DNA from: Saprospiraceae bacterium
GTDB taxonomy: Bacteria > Bacteroidota > Bacteroidia > Chitinophagales > Saprospiraceae
Direction of reading: 5' to 3'
Assembly: GCA_020848995.1 (NCBI GenBank)
Contig: JADLHA010000007.1
Coordinates: forward strand, 1-61,659
DNA length: 61,659 bases
Of the stretch, positions 25,575-34,864 are shown piece after piece (position 1 is the first letter of the stretch; the number at the start of each line of letters is the position of its first letter). The position numbers were made by a program, and so were the translations under genes. The notes under the pieces are model-generated. The model was given only the letters and a program-made list of their open reading frames with translations. It did no database searches and had not been told where the DNA came from.

Positions 25575-26885
25575 TTGACGCATTTCCGACACGCCGCACG
25601 CAACGTTCTCACCAAGCTAACGGTAGCCATCATCGCTTTTGGTGTTTCCATTTTTATCCCGCGCCTGTTGGGGGCCGGACACTATGGTTATTATGCTTTT
25701 TTAACGGTGAGCATCGGTTTCCTGATCCCGCTTACTTCCATGGGCCTTGGCGCAGGGTTCATTTACCTGCTGGCCAGCCGGCGCTACAAAATGGAGCAGG
25801 CGGTACAATCCCAGATCCTTCTTGCATCGGCCATAGGCGCGGCAAACGCGATCTTTCTTCTGGTCGCCTGGCTTTTCGAATTTCCCAAGGCGCTTTTTTT
25901 ACAAATGACTGTATCGGAGTGGATCGTTCTGGCCATCTGTTCCTTTTCTCAGACCATCAGTTATTTTGCCGGGCGCATGTGGACAGGACTTTCCGAATTC
26001 AGAAAGTTGAATGCCATTGATCTTTTTGGAAGCCTTTCCGCTCCAATCAGTCTGTTCATCTGCTATTACCTGACCGGCAGTGAAGAACGCAATTACATTT
26101 TATACGCCTTGCTCATCCATTCCATCGCCATGCTCGCTGCCAACGCCTGGTTTGTCAAAGGAATGCAGTGGATGCCCACCTGGAATGCCGGTTTTGTCAG
26201 GGAAGCTTTCCAATACGGCGCCAAATCCTGGTTTGGGGATATGGCACTTCGTGCAAACCTCCGACTCGACCAGCTTATCCTCGGATCCGTTTCGCCCATT
26301 TCTTCTCTCGGGGTGTACAGCGCAGCGGTCAAACTCTCTGAACTCATATGGTATATTCCGGATGCAGTGGGTCCTGTGCTGTACAATAAAATTGCATCCA
26401 CTCCATCCGGAGGCCAGCAATTGCAATTGCTTGGCCGCGTACATCGTCTGTTGTTCTCAGGATGCACTGTAGTATCGATCCTATGGGCTGCTGCAGTGGT
26501 CTGGGTACTCATCCCTTTTGTGCTGGGTCCGGAATTCCAACCCGCGGTATGGCCCTTTCTCTGGCTGATGCCGGGTACCGTACTGCTCATTTCAACAAAA
26601 GTGTTGACCAAGCTTTATTCTGCAGGTGGTAACGTGCAATGGACGAGCCAGATCACCATCGCAGGCAGCATGATGTCGGCCTTGCTCTATTTGATCTTAA
26701 TTCCCTGGAAAGGCATTATGGGTGCGGCCATCGCCTCTTCGGTGGGATATTTTGCCATGGGCATGGTTTGTTGGTTATACGCCATGAAGCATTATCATCT
26801 AAATCCGGTGCAATATTTTGTGTTGCGCTGGTCTGACATCAGATGGCTTGGTGATCAGATTAAAAACGCACTCTGCATAGCATGA
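25575..26885 (+). CDS. Polysaccharide flippase, Wzx/MATE-like
   Basis: A 436-residue protein with about 12 membrane segments and the family's opening pattern (NVLTKLTVAIIAFGVSIFIPRLLGAGHYGYY, where GAxxYG is typical). It would flip lipid-linked oligosaccharide units across the inner membrane. The start is TTG at 25575, because an in-frame TGA at 25566 closes anything upstream; an ATG at 25565 is in another frame. The stop overlaps the next start (ATGA at 26882), so translation is probably coupled to the O-antigen ligase/polymerase gene. Confidence 0.85.
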   Translation: MTHFRHAARNVLTKLTVAIIAFGVSIFIPRLLGAGHYGYYAFLTVSIGFLIPLTSMGLGAGFIYLLASRRYKMEQAVQSQILLASAIGAANAIFLLVAWLFEFPKALFLQMTVSEWIVLAICSFSQTISYFAGRMWTGLSEFRKLNAIDLFGSLSAPISLFICYYLTGSEERNYILYALLIHSIAMLAANAWFVKGMQWMPTWNAGFVREAFQYGAKSWFGDMALRANLRLDQLILGSVSPISSLGVYSAAVKLSELIWYIPDAVGPVLYNKIASTPSGGQQLQLLGRVHRLLFSGCTVVSILWAAAVVWVLIPFVLGPEFQPAVWPFLWLMPGTVLLISTKVLTKLYSAGGNVQWTSQITIAGSMMSALLYLILIPWKGIMGAAIASSVGYFAMGMVCWLYAMKHYHLNPVQYFVLRWSDIRWLGDQIKNALCIA

Positions 26886-28201
26886 TGCAACGATCATCGC
26901 AGATTATCACTCGTCAAACCAGTATGGGCCCCGCTTGGCCCGATCGCGTGATCATGAAACTGTTTATGCTGTATGTCTTCCTCCTTCCTTTCGAAAATGT
27001 ACTGGAAGTGGTTTGGGGCATTGATACACCTTACCGGCCTCATCGTCTGTTGGCCCTGGCATGTGGTTTTTTGGTGCTCATCAGCCGGCCTCTGAATTCC
27101 ATTCAGGTAAGCAAGAATGACCTGCGGCTTGTTGGAATGTTCCTTGCAGGCTGTATACCAACCGCCGTTGCCTGGTTTGAAAACCGGCTTGATTCCAGTG
27201 CATTCTTACTAACAACCTATCAACTGTTCGTCATTTTTTGGGTTTATTTCCTGATCAAAAATGTTGCGGATTATAAAAAGCAAATTCATAAAATGCTCAA
27301 TGTCTTTTGCACGGCCAGCGCCATCAATGGGGGGTATATGATCTGGCTCTTTTTGTCGCAAGACATTGGCAGGCAGAGTGGTTTTATGGATAATCCCAAT
27401 TATGCTGCATTTACATTGGTAGTATCCTTGTCTTTTTTCTTATTGGAACTCACCAGGTCTGATAAGGAGATAGACTTGATCCAGAGCGTTCTTAAAGTCG
27501 CAGCCATCGGAATTTCATTTGCCGGTATTTTTGTTTCTGGATCAAGGGGAGGCCTGGTCATACTGGTACTTGCAGTGGTTTTACTGCTTGCTACGGCCGG
27601 AAGTTTGAAAAAATTATTTAAGGGGTTTGGGATTGCAGGGCTCATGATTCTGTTGATAAGCCGGACGGAAAGTGGAAGGCAATACTGGGCGGTAATCCCC
27701 GTCCTCAATCGCATTGAAATGCTGTCCAATCGCGAGGAGGCAAGAACGACATTGTGGAAACAAGGTTGGGTGGCTTTTGTCGATTCAGGCTGCATGGGAC
27801 TTGGAATTGAACAATTCAAAAACCCGATAAATTACAACCGCTACGTTCAAACTACGCAAAATCCCGTCGTAGCATCCCAGCAGGGCTTGGTGCTGCACAA
27901 CGATTACCTTGCGGTATTGTACGAATATGGTCCGTTCGCCTTCCTGTTTTATTTAGCATTCTGTTTGTGGATCCTGCGGAACCTGCTGTCAAGGCCCATG
28001 ACACCGGCTGCTCGCGTGGGTTTGATCCTCTTCTGCTGCGTTCTTGCATTTTCCCTGTTCGCGACAACATTTCAGTCACATGCGGTATGGTTCGTCGTGC
28101 TCGCCTGCAGCCTCCTCGCACAAGCATCATGGCGTTCAAGGCGCATGCCTGTCCAGACCAGCAGGGAGATCGACACGCATCAGTTTGGACCAGGCAAATA
28201 G
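26882..28201 (+). CDS. O-antigen ligase/polymerase family protein (Wzy_C-type)
   Basis: A 439-residue inner-membrane protein with about 11 hydrophobic segments and the Wzy_C signature region: SGFMDNPNYAAFTLV, then FVSGSRGGLVILVLAVVLL and the periplasmic loop GWVAFVDSGCMGLGIEQFKN...VLHNDYLAVLYEYGPFAFLF. The family includes WaaL ligases and Wzy polymerases, and the two cannot be separated from sequence alone; a flippase directly upstream favours a Wzx/Wzy-type pathway. The start overlaps the flippase stop by 4 bp. The C-terminal 21 codons overlap the convergent asparagine-synthase gene by 66 bp. Confidence 0.85.
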   Translation: MMQRSSQIITRQTSMGPAWPDRVIMKLFMLYVFLLPFENVLEVVWGIDTPYRPHRLLALACGFLVLISRPLNSIQVSKNDLRLVGMFLAGCIPTAVAWFENRLDSSAFLLTTYQLFVIFWVYFLIKNVADYKKQIHKMLNVFCTASAINGGYMIWLFLSQDIGRQSGFMDNPNYAAFTLVVSLSFFLLELTRSDKEIDLIQSVLKVAAIGISFAGIFVSGSRGGLVILVLAVVLLLATAGSLKKLFKGFGIAGLMILLISRTESGRQYWAVIPVLNRIEMLSNREEARTTLWKQGWVAFVDSGCMGLGIEQFKNPINYNRYVQTTQNPVVASQQGLVLHNDYLAVLYEYGPFAFLFYLAFCLWILRNLLSRPMTPAARVGLILFCCVLAFSLFATTFQSHAVWFVVLACSLLAQASWRSRRMPVQTSREIDTHQFGPGK

Positions 28202-30037
28202 TTGGATGATCACCCAAAGCTGATGGCTGCTTTTGTATATGCTCAGGCCAGTCGTTGAATGCTGTTGCGCAATGCGTTGTTTTACCAACGCGAATGCTTT
28301 TCTGCGATCAAAAAGTTCGAAGAGTGGATGGTCTTCCTCCAACAGGTGTAACGCTTGTGAGAAAAACTCCTCATTCAGGTATTTGTGGAGCGGGAGGCTG
28401 AAGCCTCTTTTTGGCAACCGCGATATATCCGAAGGCAGCCATCTTTTGGCAAGCTGTCGCAAGATCCATTTGGTTTGATTTCCCCGTAGAAGCATGCGAT
28501 CAGGAAATGAGGCCGACATCATAAACAATGACCTGTCGAGAAAGGGTGCTCTGATTTCTAACGAATGTCGCATACTCATGCGATCCACCTTGACCAGCAT
28601 GTCTCCCGGCATGACGTATCGGGTTCTGAACCACATGAGCTGACGAAGTTTCGACCATTGATGAAATTTCATGGGTGTGCTATGAACCAGAAATCGTTCA
28701 TCCGTAAGACGAATGAGTTGAGAGCGCTCTTCCTGGTCGAACAGCTCATAAAGTCTGTAACAAAATTCTGCGGGCGAGATCATTGCATACTCCAGGCTCT
28801 TGCGAATGCCGCGCAGGGGATCTGCCATGAATTGAACGTGGTCAGGGATGCCGTGTAGCAAATTCAGCGCGAACTTCCTGAAAACCGGGGAACAGGTTCG
28901 CAATTTGTCGACCAGAATTCCCCATCGAAAATCGCGGTATCCACCAAAAAGTTCGTCGCCGCCGTCTCCCGACAAAGCGACTTTAACATGCTTGCTCACT
29001 TCGCGTGCAAGCAAATAACTTGGAATAGCGGAGGAATCAACAAAGGGCTGGCCGGTATGTAAAAGGATGTCATGAAATATTTCTGCGTCGTATTGCTGAT
29101 TGGGTACCGCGATTTCATGGTGCCGGCTTCCGATATGACGGGCGACCTGTCGGGCCTGAGGGCTTTCATCAAAACCTGCCTCTTCAAAGCGGACAGTGAA
29201 GGTGTCGATGGGCGTTGATGACAGCGATTGCATAATGGCTGAAATCAACCCGGAATCAATCCCTCCGGAGAGGTAGCTTCCTATGGGCACATCGCTCACC
29301 ATTTGCTGTTCTACGGAGGCTTGCAGGGCATTGCTGGTCTGTTTTAATGCTTCGGCATCCGTCCACTGCCCGGGAACCACTGGGTAATCCACCTGGAAAT
29401 AATCGTGAATCGATAAATTCCTTCCGTCAAAAATGGCCCACTGGCCAGGAGAGAGTTCTTTGATACCCTGATAGAGGGTATCCGGATGAAGGGTATATCC
29501 GAAGGTGAGCAGCTGTTGCAACCCGTTCAGGTCCAGGATCCGGGAAATGCCCGGGAATTCCAACAATGCGCGCAATTCACTGGCAAACGCAAACTGGCTG
29601 TCGAGATGCCAATAATACAGCGGCTTTTCCCCGAAACGGTCGCGGGCGAGCAGAAGCGTGTCATTCCGTGTGTCGAGCAGACAAAAAGCAAACATCCCTT
29701 CGAGCTGACCAACAAAATCACATCCTAGATCTTCATACAGGTGGACAAGAACTTCGGTATCCGATTCCGTGCGAAAGGTATGCCCCCTCATTTGTAACTG
29801 ATCGCGCAGCTTGCGGTAGTTGTAAATCTCGCCGTTGAGAACGACCGCTATGCATTTATCCTCATTCCATATGGGCTGGTTACCCTGCTCAATATCGATG
29901 ATGGAAAGCCGTCGCATGCCAATCGAGTATTTCCCAAAGGATCGACCTTCGTGATCGGGTCCGCGGTGATGCAATTGATCCAGCATGGCACGCATTGGAG
30001 CTTCGTGGTTACCGGTAAATCCGCAAATTCCGCACAT
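28136..30037 (-). CDS. asnB: Asparagine synthase (glutamine-hydrolysing) family protein, copy 1
   Basis: A 633-residue two-domain amidotransferase. The N-terminal class II glutaminase begins with catalytic Cys2 (MCGICGFTG), with RRLSIID and LNGEIYNY. The synthetase domain has the ATP PP-loop SGGIDSG (residues 257-263) and LSGDGGDELFGGY. Both halves look active. In polysaccharide clusters such enzymes often amidate hexuronic acids rather than make asparagine, and the nearby UDP-glucuronate epimerase-like gene makes that plausible here. It is transcribed against the flanking operons; its 3' end overlaps the O-antigen gene by 66 bp. A second copy lies at 32963 with the same length. Confidence 0.88.
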   Translation of the reverse strand: MCGICGFTGNHEAPMRAMLDQLHHRGPDHEGRSFGKYSIGMRRLSIIDIEQGNQPIWNEDKCIAVVLNGEIYNYRKLRDQLQMRGHTFRTESDTEVLVHLYEDLGCDFVGQLEGMFAFCLLDTRNDTLLLARDRFGEKPLYYWHLDSQFAFASELRALLEFPGISRILDLNGLQQLLTFGYTLHPDTLYQGIKELSPGQWAIFDGRNLSIHDYFQVDYPVVPGQWTDAEALKQTSNALQASVEQQMVSDVPIGSYLSGGIDSGLISAIMQSLSSTPIDTFTVRFEEAGFDESPQARQVARHIGSRHHEIAVPNQQYDAEIFHDILLHTGQPFVDSSAIPSYLLAREVSKHVKVALSGDGGDELFGGYRDFRWGILVDKLRTCSPVFRKFALNLLHGIPDHVQFMADPLRGIRKSLEYAMISPAEFCYRLYELFDQEERSQLIRLTDERFLVHSTPMKFHQWSKLRQLMWFRTRYVMPGDMLVKVDRMSMRHSLEIRAPFLDRSLFMMSASFPDRMLLRGNQTKWILRQLAKRWLPSDISRLPKRGFSLPLHKYLNEEFFSQALHLLEEDHPLFELFDRRKAFALVKQRIAQQHSTTGLSIYKSSHQLWVIIQLFAWSKLMRVDLPAGLDRHAP

Positions 30038-30315
30038 GATGCCGGGTGTATTGAATTGAGTTTAGCTACATTCCCCGCACAGCGGGGTGCGCAATAATCC
30101 CATCTTTGGAAAGCACAAAAGCAGGGCGGCGCCAAAGGATTTTTTCCGGAAGGTGCAACAAGCAGGGAATTCTGTAAGGACTTCCGGTGGTGGTTATCTC
30201 CATTTGTGCGCAAAAATACATATTTTTACACATTATATATAATTATCATGCGTTTAGCAGGTATGCAACCGGTTTTTTGTCGCCCCAATTGTTTGATAGT
30301 AAGTCAATTGAATTG

Positions 30316-31326
30316 ATGGAGTCCGTATTGTTGACCGGAGGGGCTGGCTTCATTGGGTACCACCTTGCGGGACAGCTGATCGAAAATTCCGGGTTGGAGG
30401 TTTTTATGATCGACAACCTCAATGCGTATTACGATCCTTCGCTCAAAATCAAACGCCTTCAGCAACTTGGCTTTGACAGTTTTTCCGGGTCAACCTGGGC
30501 GAGTTCACAACGATCCACCAGACTGCACTTCTGCAGGGTTGACATTGCAGATGAATCGGCTATGGAAACGGCTCTTGGAGGATTGAAAGCAGATGCCGTC
30601 ATCCACCTGGCAGCACAGGCAGGCGTGCGCTATAGTTTTGATGCGCCGCGTACTTACATCGATTCAAACCTAAGGGGTTTTTACAACGTAATGGAGTGGG
30701 CCAACCGATGGACAGTCAGGCATTTCATTTTTGCCAGCAGCAGCAGCGTATATGGCGCAAATCAGAGCGTTCCCTTTAACGAAGGCGATTCCATTATGCA
30801 GCCGCTCAACCTGTATGCTGCTACCAAAGGAGCCAATGAATTGCTGGCGTATGCCAATGCAAGTCTTTACAGAATACCGACAACAGGACTGCGCTTTTTT
30901 ACAGTTTACGGTACATATGGAAGGCCTGACATGGCCTATTACAAATTTGCACAGGCCATTTTGCAGGATCTCCCCATCGACGTACATAATAACGGCCGGA
31001 TGAAACGCGATTTTACTTTCGTCGATGACATAACCAGGGCGATTGCGATGTTGCTGGTCACTCCCCCCAGTTGCACTCCACCGTATGAAATTTACAATCT
31101 TGGCAACAACCGGCCGGTTGACTTGATGCAATTTATACACATTCTTGAAGAATGTCTGGGAAAGAAGGCCAAAATGAACATGGTCAGCGATTCCCGTGGG
31201 GAAATGCTGGTAACTTGTGCAGACATCCAAAAACTTGAACGCGCCATTGGCTATTCTCCCGCCACTGAACTCGAGATTGGATTGCAAAAGTTTGTCGATT
31301 GGTTTATGGAAGAGCAAGCGCTTTAA
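30316..31326 (+). CDS. NAD-dependent epimerase, UDP-glucuronate 4-epimerase-like
   Basis: A 336-residue extended short-chain dehydrogenase that would interconvert UDP-GlcA and UDP-GalA. It has the NAD motif TGGAGFIG (residues 7-14), DNLNAYYDPSLKIKRL (typical of UDP-glucuronate epimerases), the catalytic YxxxK at Y167/K171 in LYAATKGANE, and RFFTVYGTYGRPDMAYYKF. ATG 30316 is chosen because it places the Rossmann motif at the very N-terminus; 43 codons of open frame upstream show no conserved feature. The upstream 278 bp is AT-rich near 30214-30250 but contains no clear promoter consensus. Next gene 10 bp downstream. Confidence 0.88.
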   Translation: MESVLLTGGAGFIGYHLAGQLIENSGLEVFMIDNLNAYYDPSLKIKRLQQLGFDSFSGSTWASSQRSTRLHFCRVDIADESAMETALGGLKADAVIHLAAQAGVRYSFDAPRTYIDSNLRGFYNVMEWANRWTVRHFIFASSSSVYGANQSVPFNEGDSIMQPLNLYAATKGANELLAYANASLYRIPTTGLRFFTVYGTYGRPDMAYYKFAQAILQDLPIDVHNNGRMKRDFTFVDDITRAIAMLLVTPPSCTPPYEIYNLGNNRPVDLMQFIHILEECLGKKAKMNMVSDSRGEMLVTCADIQKLERAIGYSPATELEIGLQKFVDWFMEEQAL

Positions 31327-31336
31327 AACAGGTAGT

Positions 31337-31873
31337 ATGCGCTGGAAATTGGTGATTGATATGTTCCGCTTTCAGTTTATAAAACGATTCACAGGCCAAA
31401 AACTCCGGTCTGGTGGTTGGAATGCGCTTGGAGCCGGTTCGGTGTTCAGGCTGGCTGGAACCTTGGAAATAGGATACCGCAGTTCTTTTGGCAGAATGGC
31501 TTACGTGCACGTTCTGGGCTCCTTAAAAATTGGCTCCCATTGCTTTATCAACGACTCCGTTCGAATGGTTTGCCATGATCGAATCGAATTGGGAGACAAT
31601 GTCCTCATTGCTTCGGGTGTGTCGATGTACGATCACGACCACAAAAGCGAGCTTCGCGCAGGTAAACTGGTCTTTGAAGGATATACAACCGCGCCCATTC
31701 AGATAGGTAGTAACGTATGGATTGGCGATAAAGCCATTTTGTTGAAGGGCGTTACCATCGGAGACAATACCATCATTGGCGCCGGATCCGTCGTCACTTC
31801 CAATATTCCCGCAAACTGCGTTGCCGCAGGTAACCCCTGCAGGAAAATTAGGGAAATCAACGAGATGCAATGA
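31337..31873 (+). CDS. Hexapeptide-repeat acyltransferase (left-handed beta-helix)
   Basis: A 178-residue protein, probably a sugar O-acetyltransferase of the WcaF/maltose-acetyltransferase type using acetyl-CoA. Successive hexapeptide turns are seen (IGYRSSFGRMAYV, IGSHCFINDSVRM, LGDNVLIASGVSM, IGSNVWIGDKAILL, KGVTIGDNTIIGAGSVVTSNI), and the active-site-type His is in YDHDH. ATG 31337 is preferred because everything upstream in frame overlaps the epimerase. The stop overlaps the start of the glycosyltransferase by 4 bp (ATGATG region at 31870). Confidence 0.87.
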   Translation: MRWKLVIDMFRFQFIKRFTGQKLRSGGWNALGAGSVFRLAGTLEIGYRSSFGRMAYVHVLGSLKIGSHCFINDSVRMVCHDRIELGDNVLIASGVSMYDHDHKSELRAGKLVFEGYTTAPIQIGSNVWIGDKAILLKGVTIGDNTIIGAGSVVTSNIPANCVAAGNPCRKIREINEMQ

Positions 31874-32961
31874 TGCCTGCTCACTCCGCGGGAAGGGAAA
31901 TAAGCTTTTTGCTCATCGGCCCCGTCTTCCGTCAAAGACTGCGCGACATAGGTGGAACTGCCATAAGTTTTGACCGCTTCTGCAATTTTATGAGGACTTC
32001 AAAATTTCCTTGTTCAATTGTGGCTACCAACCATTTTAGAAAAGTGCGGTTGGATGTTCTCAATTTCGTTGCTACGCTTGCGCATGTTGTGATGAACCTA
32101 CCCAGAATAGACATCATCGTTGCTCACTTTAGTCCGGGAGGGGCCATGTTCCTGGGGCCATTTGTTTACTTGCTCGCTAGGCTCACCGGGAAGCGCATCG
32201 CATTCCGGATCTTTGGCGGCAACCTGAATGAATATCACCGCAAATTGCCGGACTGGAAGCGGTATTTCCTCGAGCGATTTGCCTGCCGTACCGACCTATT
32301 GCTGCTTCAAACCAGGGAGCTCGTGAACTATTTCTCTCCATTGGCGCATAAGGTGAGCTTCCTGCCAACATGCAGGCCCCGCCATCAAGGAACTGCGCCG
32401 AGAAGCATCTACAGTAAGCGCCTGGTTTACATTGGGCAGATCATACAGGCAAAGGGCATTGACCTCGTGCTGGAATTGCGATCGATGCTGCCTTCCGAAT
32501 ACCAGCTCGACCTCTACGGGCCCATACTTGAAAAAAGGTACGAGGGGCTTCGCCAGGAAGTGTTTTACAAAGGGATGCTCACGCCAGAAACCGTGCGCGA
32601 CGTCCTCTGCAATTACGACGTTTTACTTTTCCCGACGGCCCATCCGGGGGAAGGTTATCCCGGGATCGTGTTAGAAGCCTTGTTGCAGGGAATCCCGGTC
32701 GTTGCATCGCGATGGGGGAGCCTGGGTGAGATCATACACCACAATGACAATGGAATGTTGATCGAAAGCCGCGATCCCTCAGTTTGGCTGCATGAAATCC
32801 TCCGGATGGATCCGGAACGTTATCAACAGATGAGTCTCAGCGCATGGCAAAGCGCTGCACCTTTCGATCAGGAATTGGTATATGAGGACCTCCTGCGCCA
32901 GTTACTTTCCTTAAAGGACCCCGCTTCTCAGTGCATCACTTCAGGCAAATTGAACCATTGA
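31870..32961 (+). CDS. Glycosyltransferase family 4-type
   Basis: A 363-residue GT-B glycosyltransferase that would add a sugar from a nucleotide donor to the growing lipid-linked unit on the cytoplasmic side. The C-terminal donor-binding half is clear: RLVYIGQIIQAKGIDLVL, YDVLLFPTAHPGEGYPGIVLEALLQGIPVVASRWG. The EX7E motif of GT4 enzymes falls at GEGYPGIVLE. The N-terminal acceptor half is less typical (LIGPVFRQRLRDIGGTAIS). Starts 4 bp inside the acyltransferase stop; the next gene follows after one base. Confidence 0.85.
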   Translation: MMPAHSAGREISFLLIGPVFRQRLRDIGGTAISFDRFCNFMRTSKFPCSIVATNHFRKVRLDVLNFVATLAHVVMNLPRIDIIVAHFSPGGAMFLGPFVYLLARLTGKRIAFRIFGGNLNEYHRKLPDWKRYFLERFACRTDLLLLQTRELVNYFSPLAHKVSFLPTCRPRHQGTAPRSIYSKRLVYIGQIIQAKGIDLVLELRSMLPSEYQLDLYGPILEKRYEGLRQEVFYKGMLTPETVRDVLCNYDVLLFPTAHPGEGYPGIVLEALLQGIPVVASRWGSLGEIIHHNDNGMLIESRDPSVWLHEILRMDPERYQQMSLSAWQSAAPFDQELVYEDLLRQLLSLKDPASQCITSGKLNH

Positions 32962-32962
32962 T

Positions 32963-34864
32963 ATGTGTGGAATTGCTGGGATAGTAAGCGAGGATCCAAT
33001 GGTACTCGACCGGCTGGACGGGACGCTCATACGGCATCGAGGACCCGACGACGAAGGAACTTACCGGGACGGGCGCATTCACCTGCAGCATTTCCGTCTT
33101 GCCATACAAGACCTGAGCGTCAACGCGCACCAGCCCATGTGTTCTGCCGATGGCCGCTACGTGCTCATATTCAATGGCGAAATTTACAACCATCGCGACA
33201 TTCGCACCTGCCTTCCGGATACCCTGGTTTACCGATCTACGAGCGACACAGAAACGGTTTTGCAGGCAGTCATCCATTGGGGTACTTCCGCATTCGCCAG
33301 ATTCAACGGCATTTTTGCGCTCGCCGTATACGACCGCCTGGAACGAAAACTCGTTCTGGCAAGAGACCACTTTGGAATAAAACCTTTGTATTGGGCACGA
33401 CTTGCCGGGGGGATTGCCTTTGCCTCAGAGCTCAAAGCACTGATGGGCCTTCCCGGCCTGGATACAAGTCCCGATCCTGGCGCCCTGAGCGCTTACATCC
33501 AATGCCTTTGGTCACCCGGTGAACGAACACCCGTTCGCTCGGTACGTAAGCTGTCTCCCGGAACCTGGATGGAAATTAAGTGCGAACATCCGTTCGTTAG
33601 TATTTCGGAAAAGTATTATCAATTGCCCTTTGCGATTGCAGATGATAGGCGCAGATCTTTGGAGTCATGGGTAGAAGAATTGGACGAACGTTTGTATGCC
33701 TCGGTGGGACGCCAGTTGCTGTCAGATGTTCCAGTGGGTTTGTTTGTTTCGGGAGGCCTTGATTCCAGCCTGCTCGCGGCAATGGTTCGGAGGCATCGGC
33801 CCGGATTGTCCATTCGGGGGTATACGGTCGCCAACGCGTTCGGACAGAATGAGGGCTTCGCAGATGATCTTCCATTCGCACAAAGGGTGGCTAAGCGATT
33901 GGATATTGATCTCGTACCGGTGTCTGTTCAGCCTTCTATGATGGAGGACCTCGACGACATGGTGTGGTCACTCGACGAGCCGCAAGCCGACCTGGCTCCT
34001 TTGCTGGTGTCGGCAATCGCTGAACAATCCAGAAGGGGTGGGATTCCCGTGCTGCTGAGTGGCACGGGTGGAGATGATTTATTCAGCGGCTACCGGCGCC
34101 ACCAGGCCATGGCCTTTGACCAGCTGATTGCTCGCATTCCACGACCAGCAAGGCGACTCCTGGGTACGCTGATGAAGGTCCTGCCGGAAGGCAGCCCCAC
34201 ATTCAGAAGATGGTCTCGGTACTCATCCGGAATCGATTTCCAATCGTTGGATCATCGCATCGTTGGATATTACGATTGGCTCAGTGGGGAAGAGACGCGT
34301 CGTCTGTTTGCTGCAACGGATGATCCGGAATGGAAATCTCAGGACGTTCACGAGGGATTCAAACAGGCGCTGTCGGAACTCCCTCCTTCGCTCTCGCCTT
34401 TGTCACGTCAGTTGTACCTGGAATTGCGATTTTTCCTGCCCGACCACAACCTGAATTATACGGACAAAATGGGGATGAAGCACGGCGTTGAGATCCGCGT
34501 GCCCTATCTCGATCCTGACCTCGTCGGGTTCAGCTGCCGAATCCCGGATGCAATGAAAATGAAAGGGCTCACGACAAAATACCTTTTGCGCAAAGTAGCT
34601 GAACGCTACCTTTCCAAAGACGTGATCTACCGGAGTAAAACCGGATTCGGGGGGCCGGTACGGCAATGGGTAAAAGGTGGGCTTCAACAGAGCATGTTGC
34701 GGGAATTCGATCCTATTCATCTGAAACGGCAGGGGATCTTCGACTCCAAGGCAGTCTGGGATCTCGTAAATAAAAATGCTACCGGGCAGCGCGATGTGGC
34801 TTACCCCATCTTCGCACTCTTGGCCATACAGTCCTGGTTGAGGCAGTTCACGCCTCAGACCTGA
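32963..34864 (+). CDS. asnB: Asparagine synthase (glutamine-hydrolysing) family protein, copy 2
   Basis: A 633-residue AsnB paralogue in the polysaccharide operon. Cys2 (MCGIAGIV), FNGEIYNH and the PP-loop SGGLDSS (residues 263-269), plus LSGTGGDDLFSGY and the C-terminal GMKHGVEIRVPYLD, indicate working glutaminase and synthetase sites. Its place inside the operon, one base after a glycosyltransferase and downstream of an epimerase and acyltransferase, suggests amidation of a uronic acid (inference) rather than housekeeping asparagine synthesis. The 3' end overlaps the convergent gene by 17 bp. It is clearly diverged from copy 1, so the two may act on different sugars. Confidence 0.88.
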   Translation: MCGIAGIVSEDPMVLDRLDGTLIRHRGPDDEGTYRDGRIHLQHFRLAIQDLSVNAHQPMCSADGRYVLIFNGEIYNHRDIRTCLPDTLVYRSTSDTETVLQAVIHWGTSAFARFNGIFALAVYDRLERKLVLARDHFGIKPLYWARLAGGIAFASELKALMGLPGLDTSPDPGALSAYIQCLWSPGERTPVRSVRKLSPGTWMEIKCEHPFVSISEKYYQLPFAIADDRRRSLESWVEELDERLYASVGRQLLSDVPVGLFVSGGLDSSLLAAMVRRHRPGLSIRGYTVANAFGQNEGFADDLPFAQRVAKRLDIDLVPVSVQPSMMEDLDDMVWSLDEPQADLAPLLVSAIAEQSRRGGIPVLLSGTGGDDLFSGYRRHQAMAFDQLIARIPRPARRLLGTLMKVLPEGSPTFRRWSRYSSGIDFQSLDHRIVGYYDWLSGEETRRLFAATDDPEWKSQDVHEGFKQALSELPPSLSPLSRQLYLELRFFLPDHNLNYTDKMGMKHGVEIRVPYLDPDLVGFSCRIPDAMKMKGLTTKYLLRKVAERYLSKDVIYRSKTGFGGPVRQWVKGGLQQSMLREFDPIHLKRQGIFDSKAVWDLVNKNATGQRDVAYPIFALLAIQSWLRQFTPQT

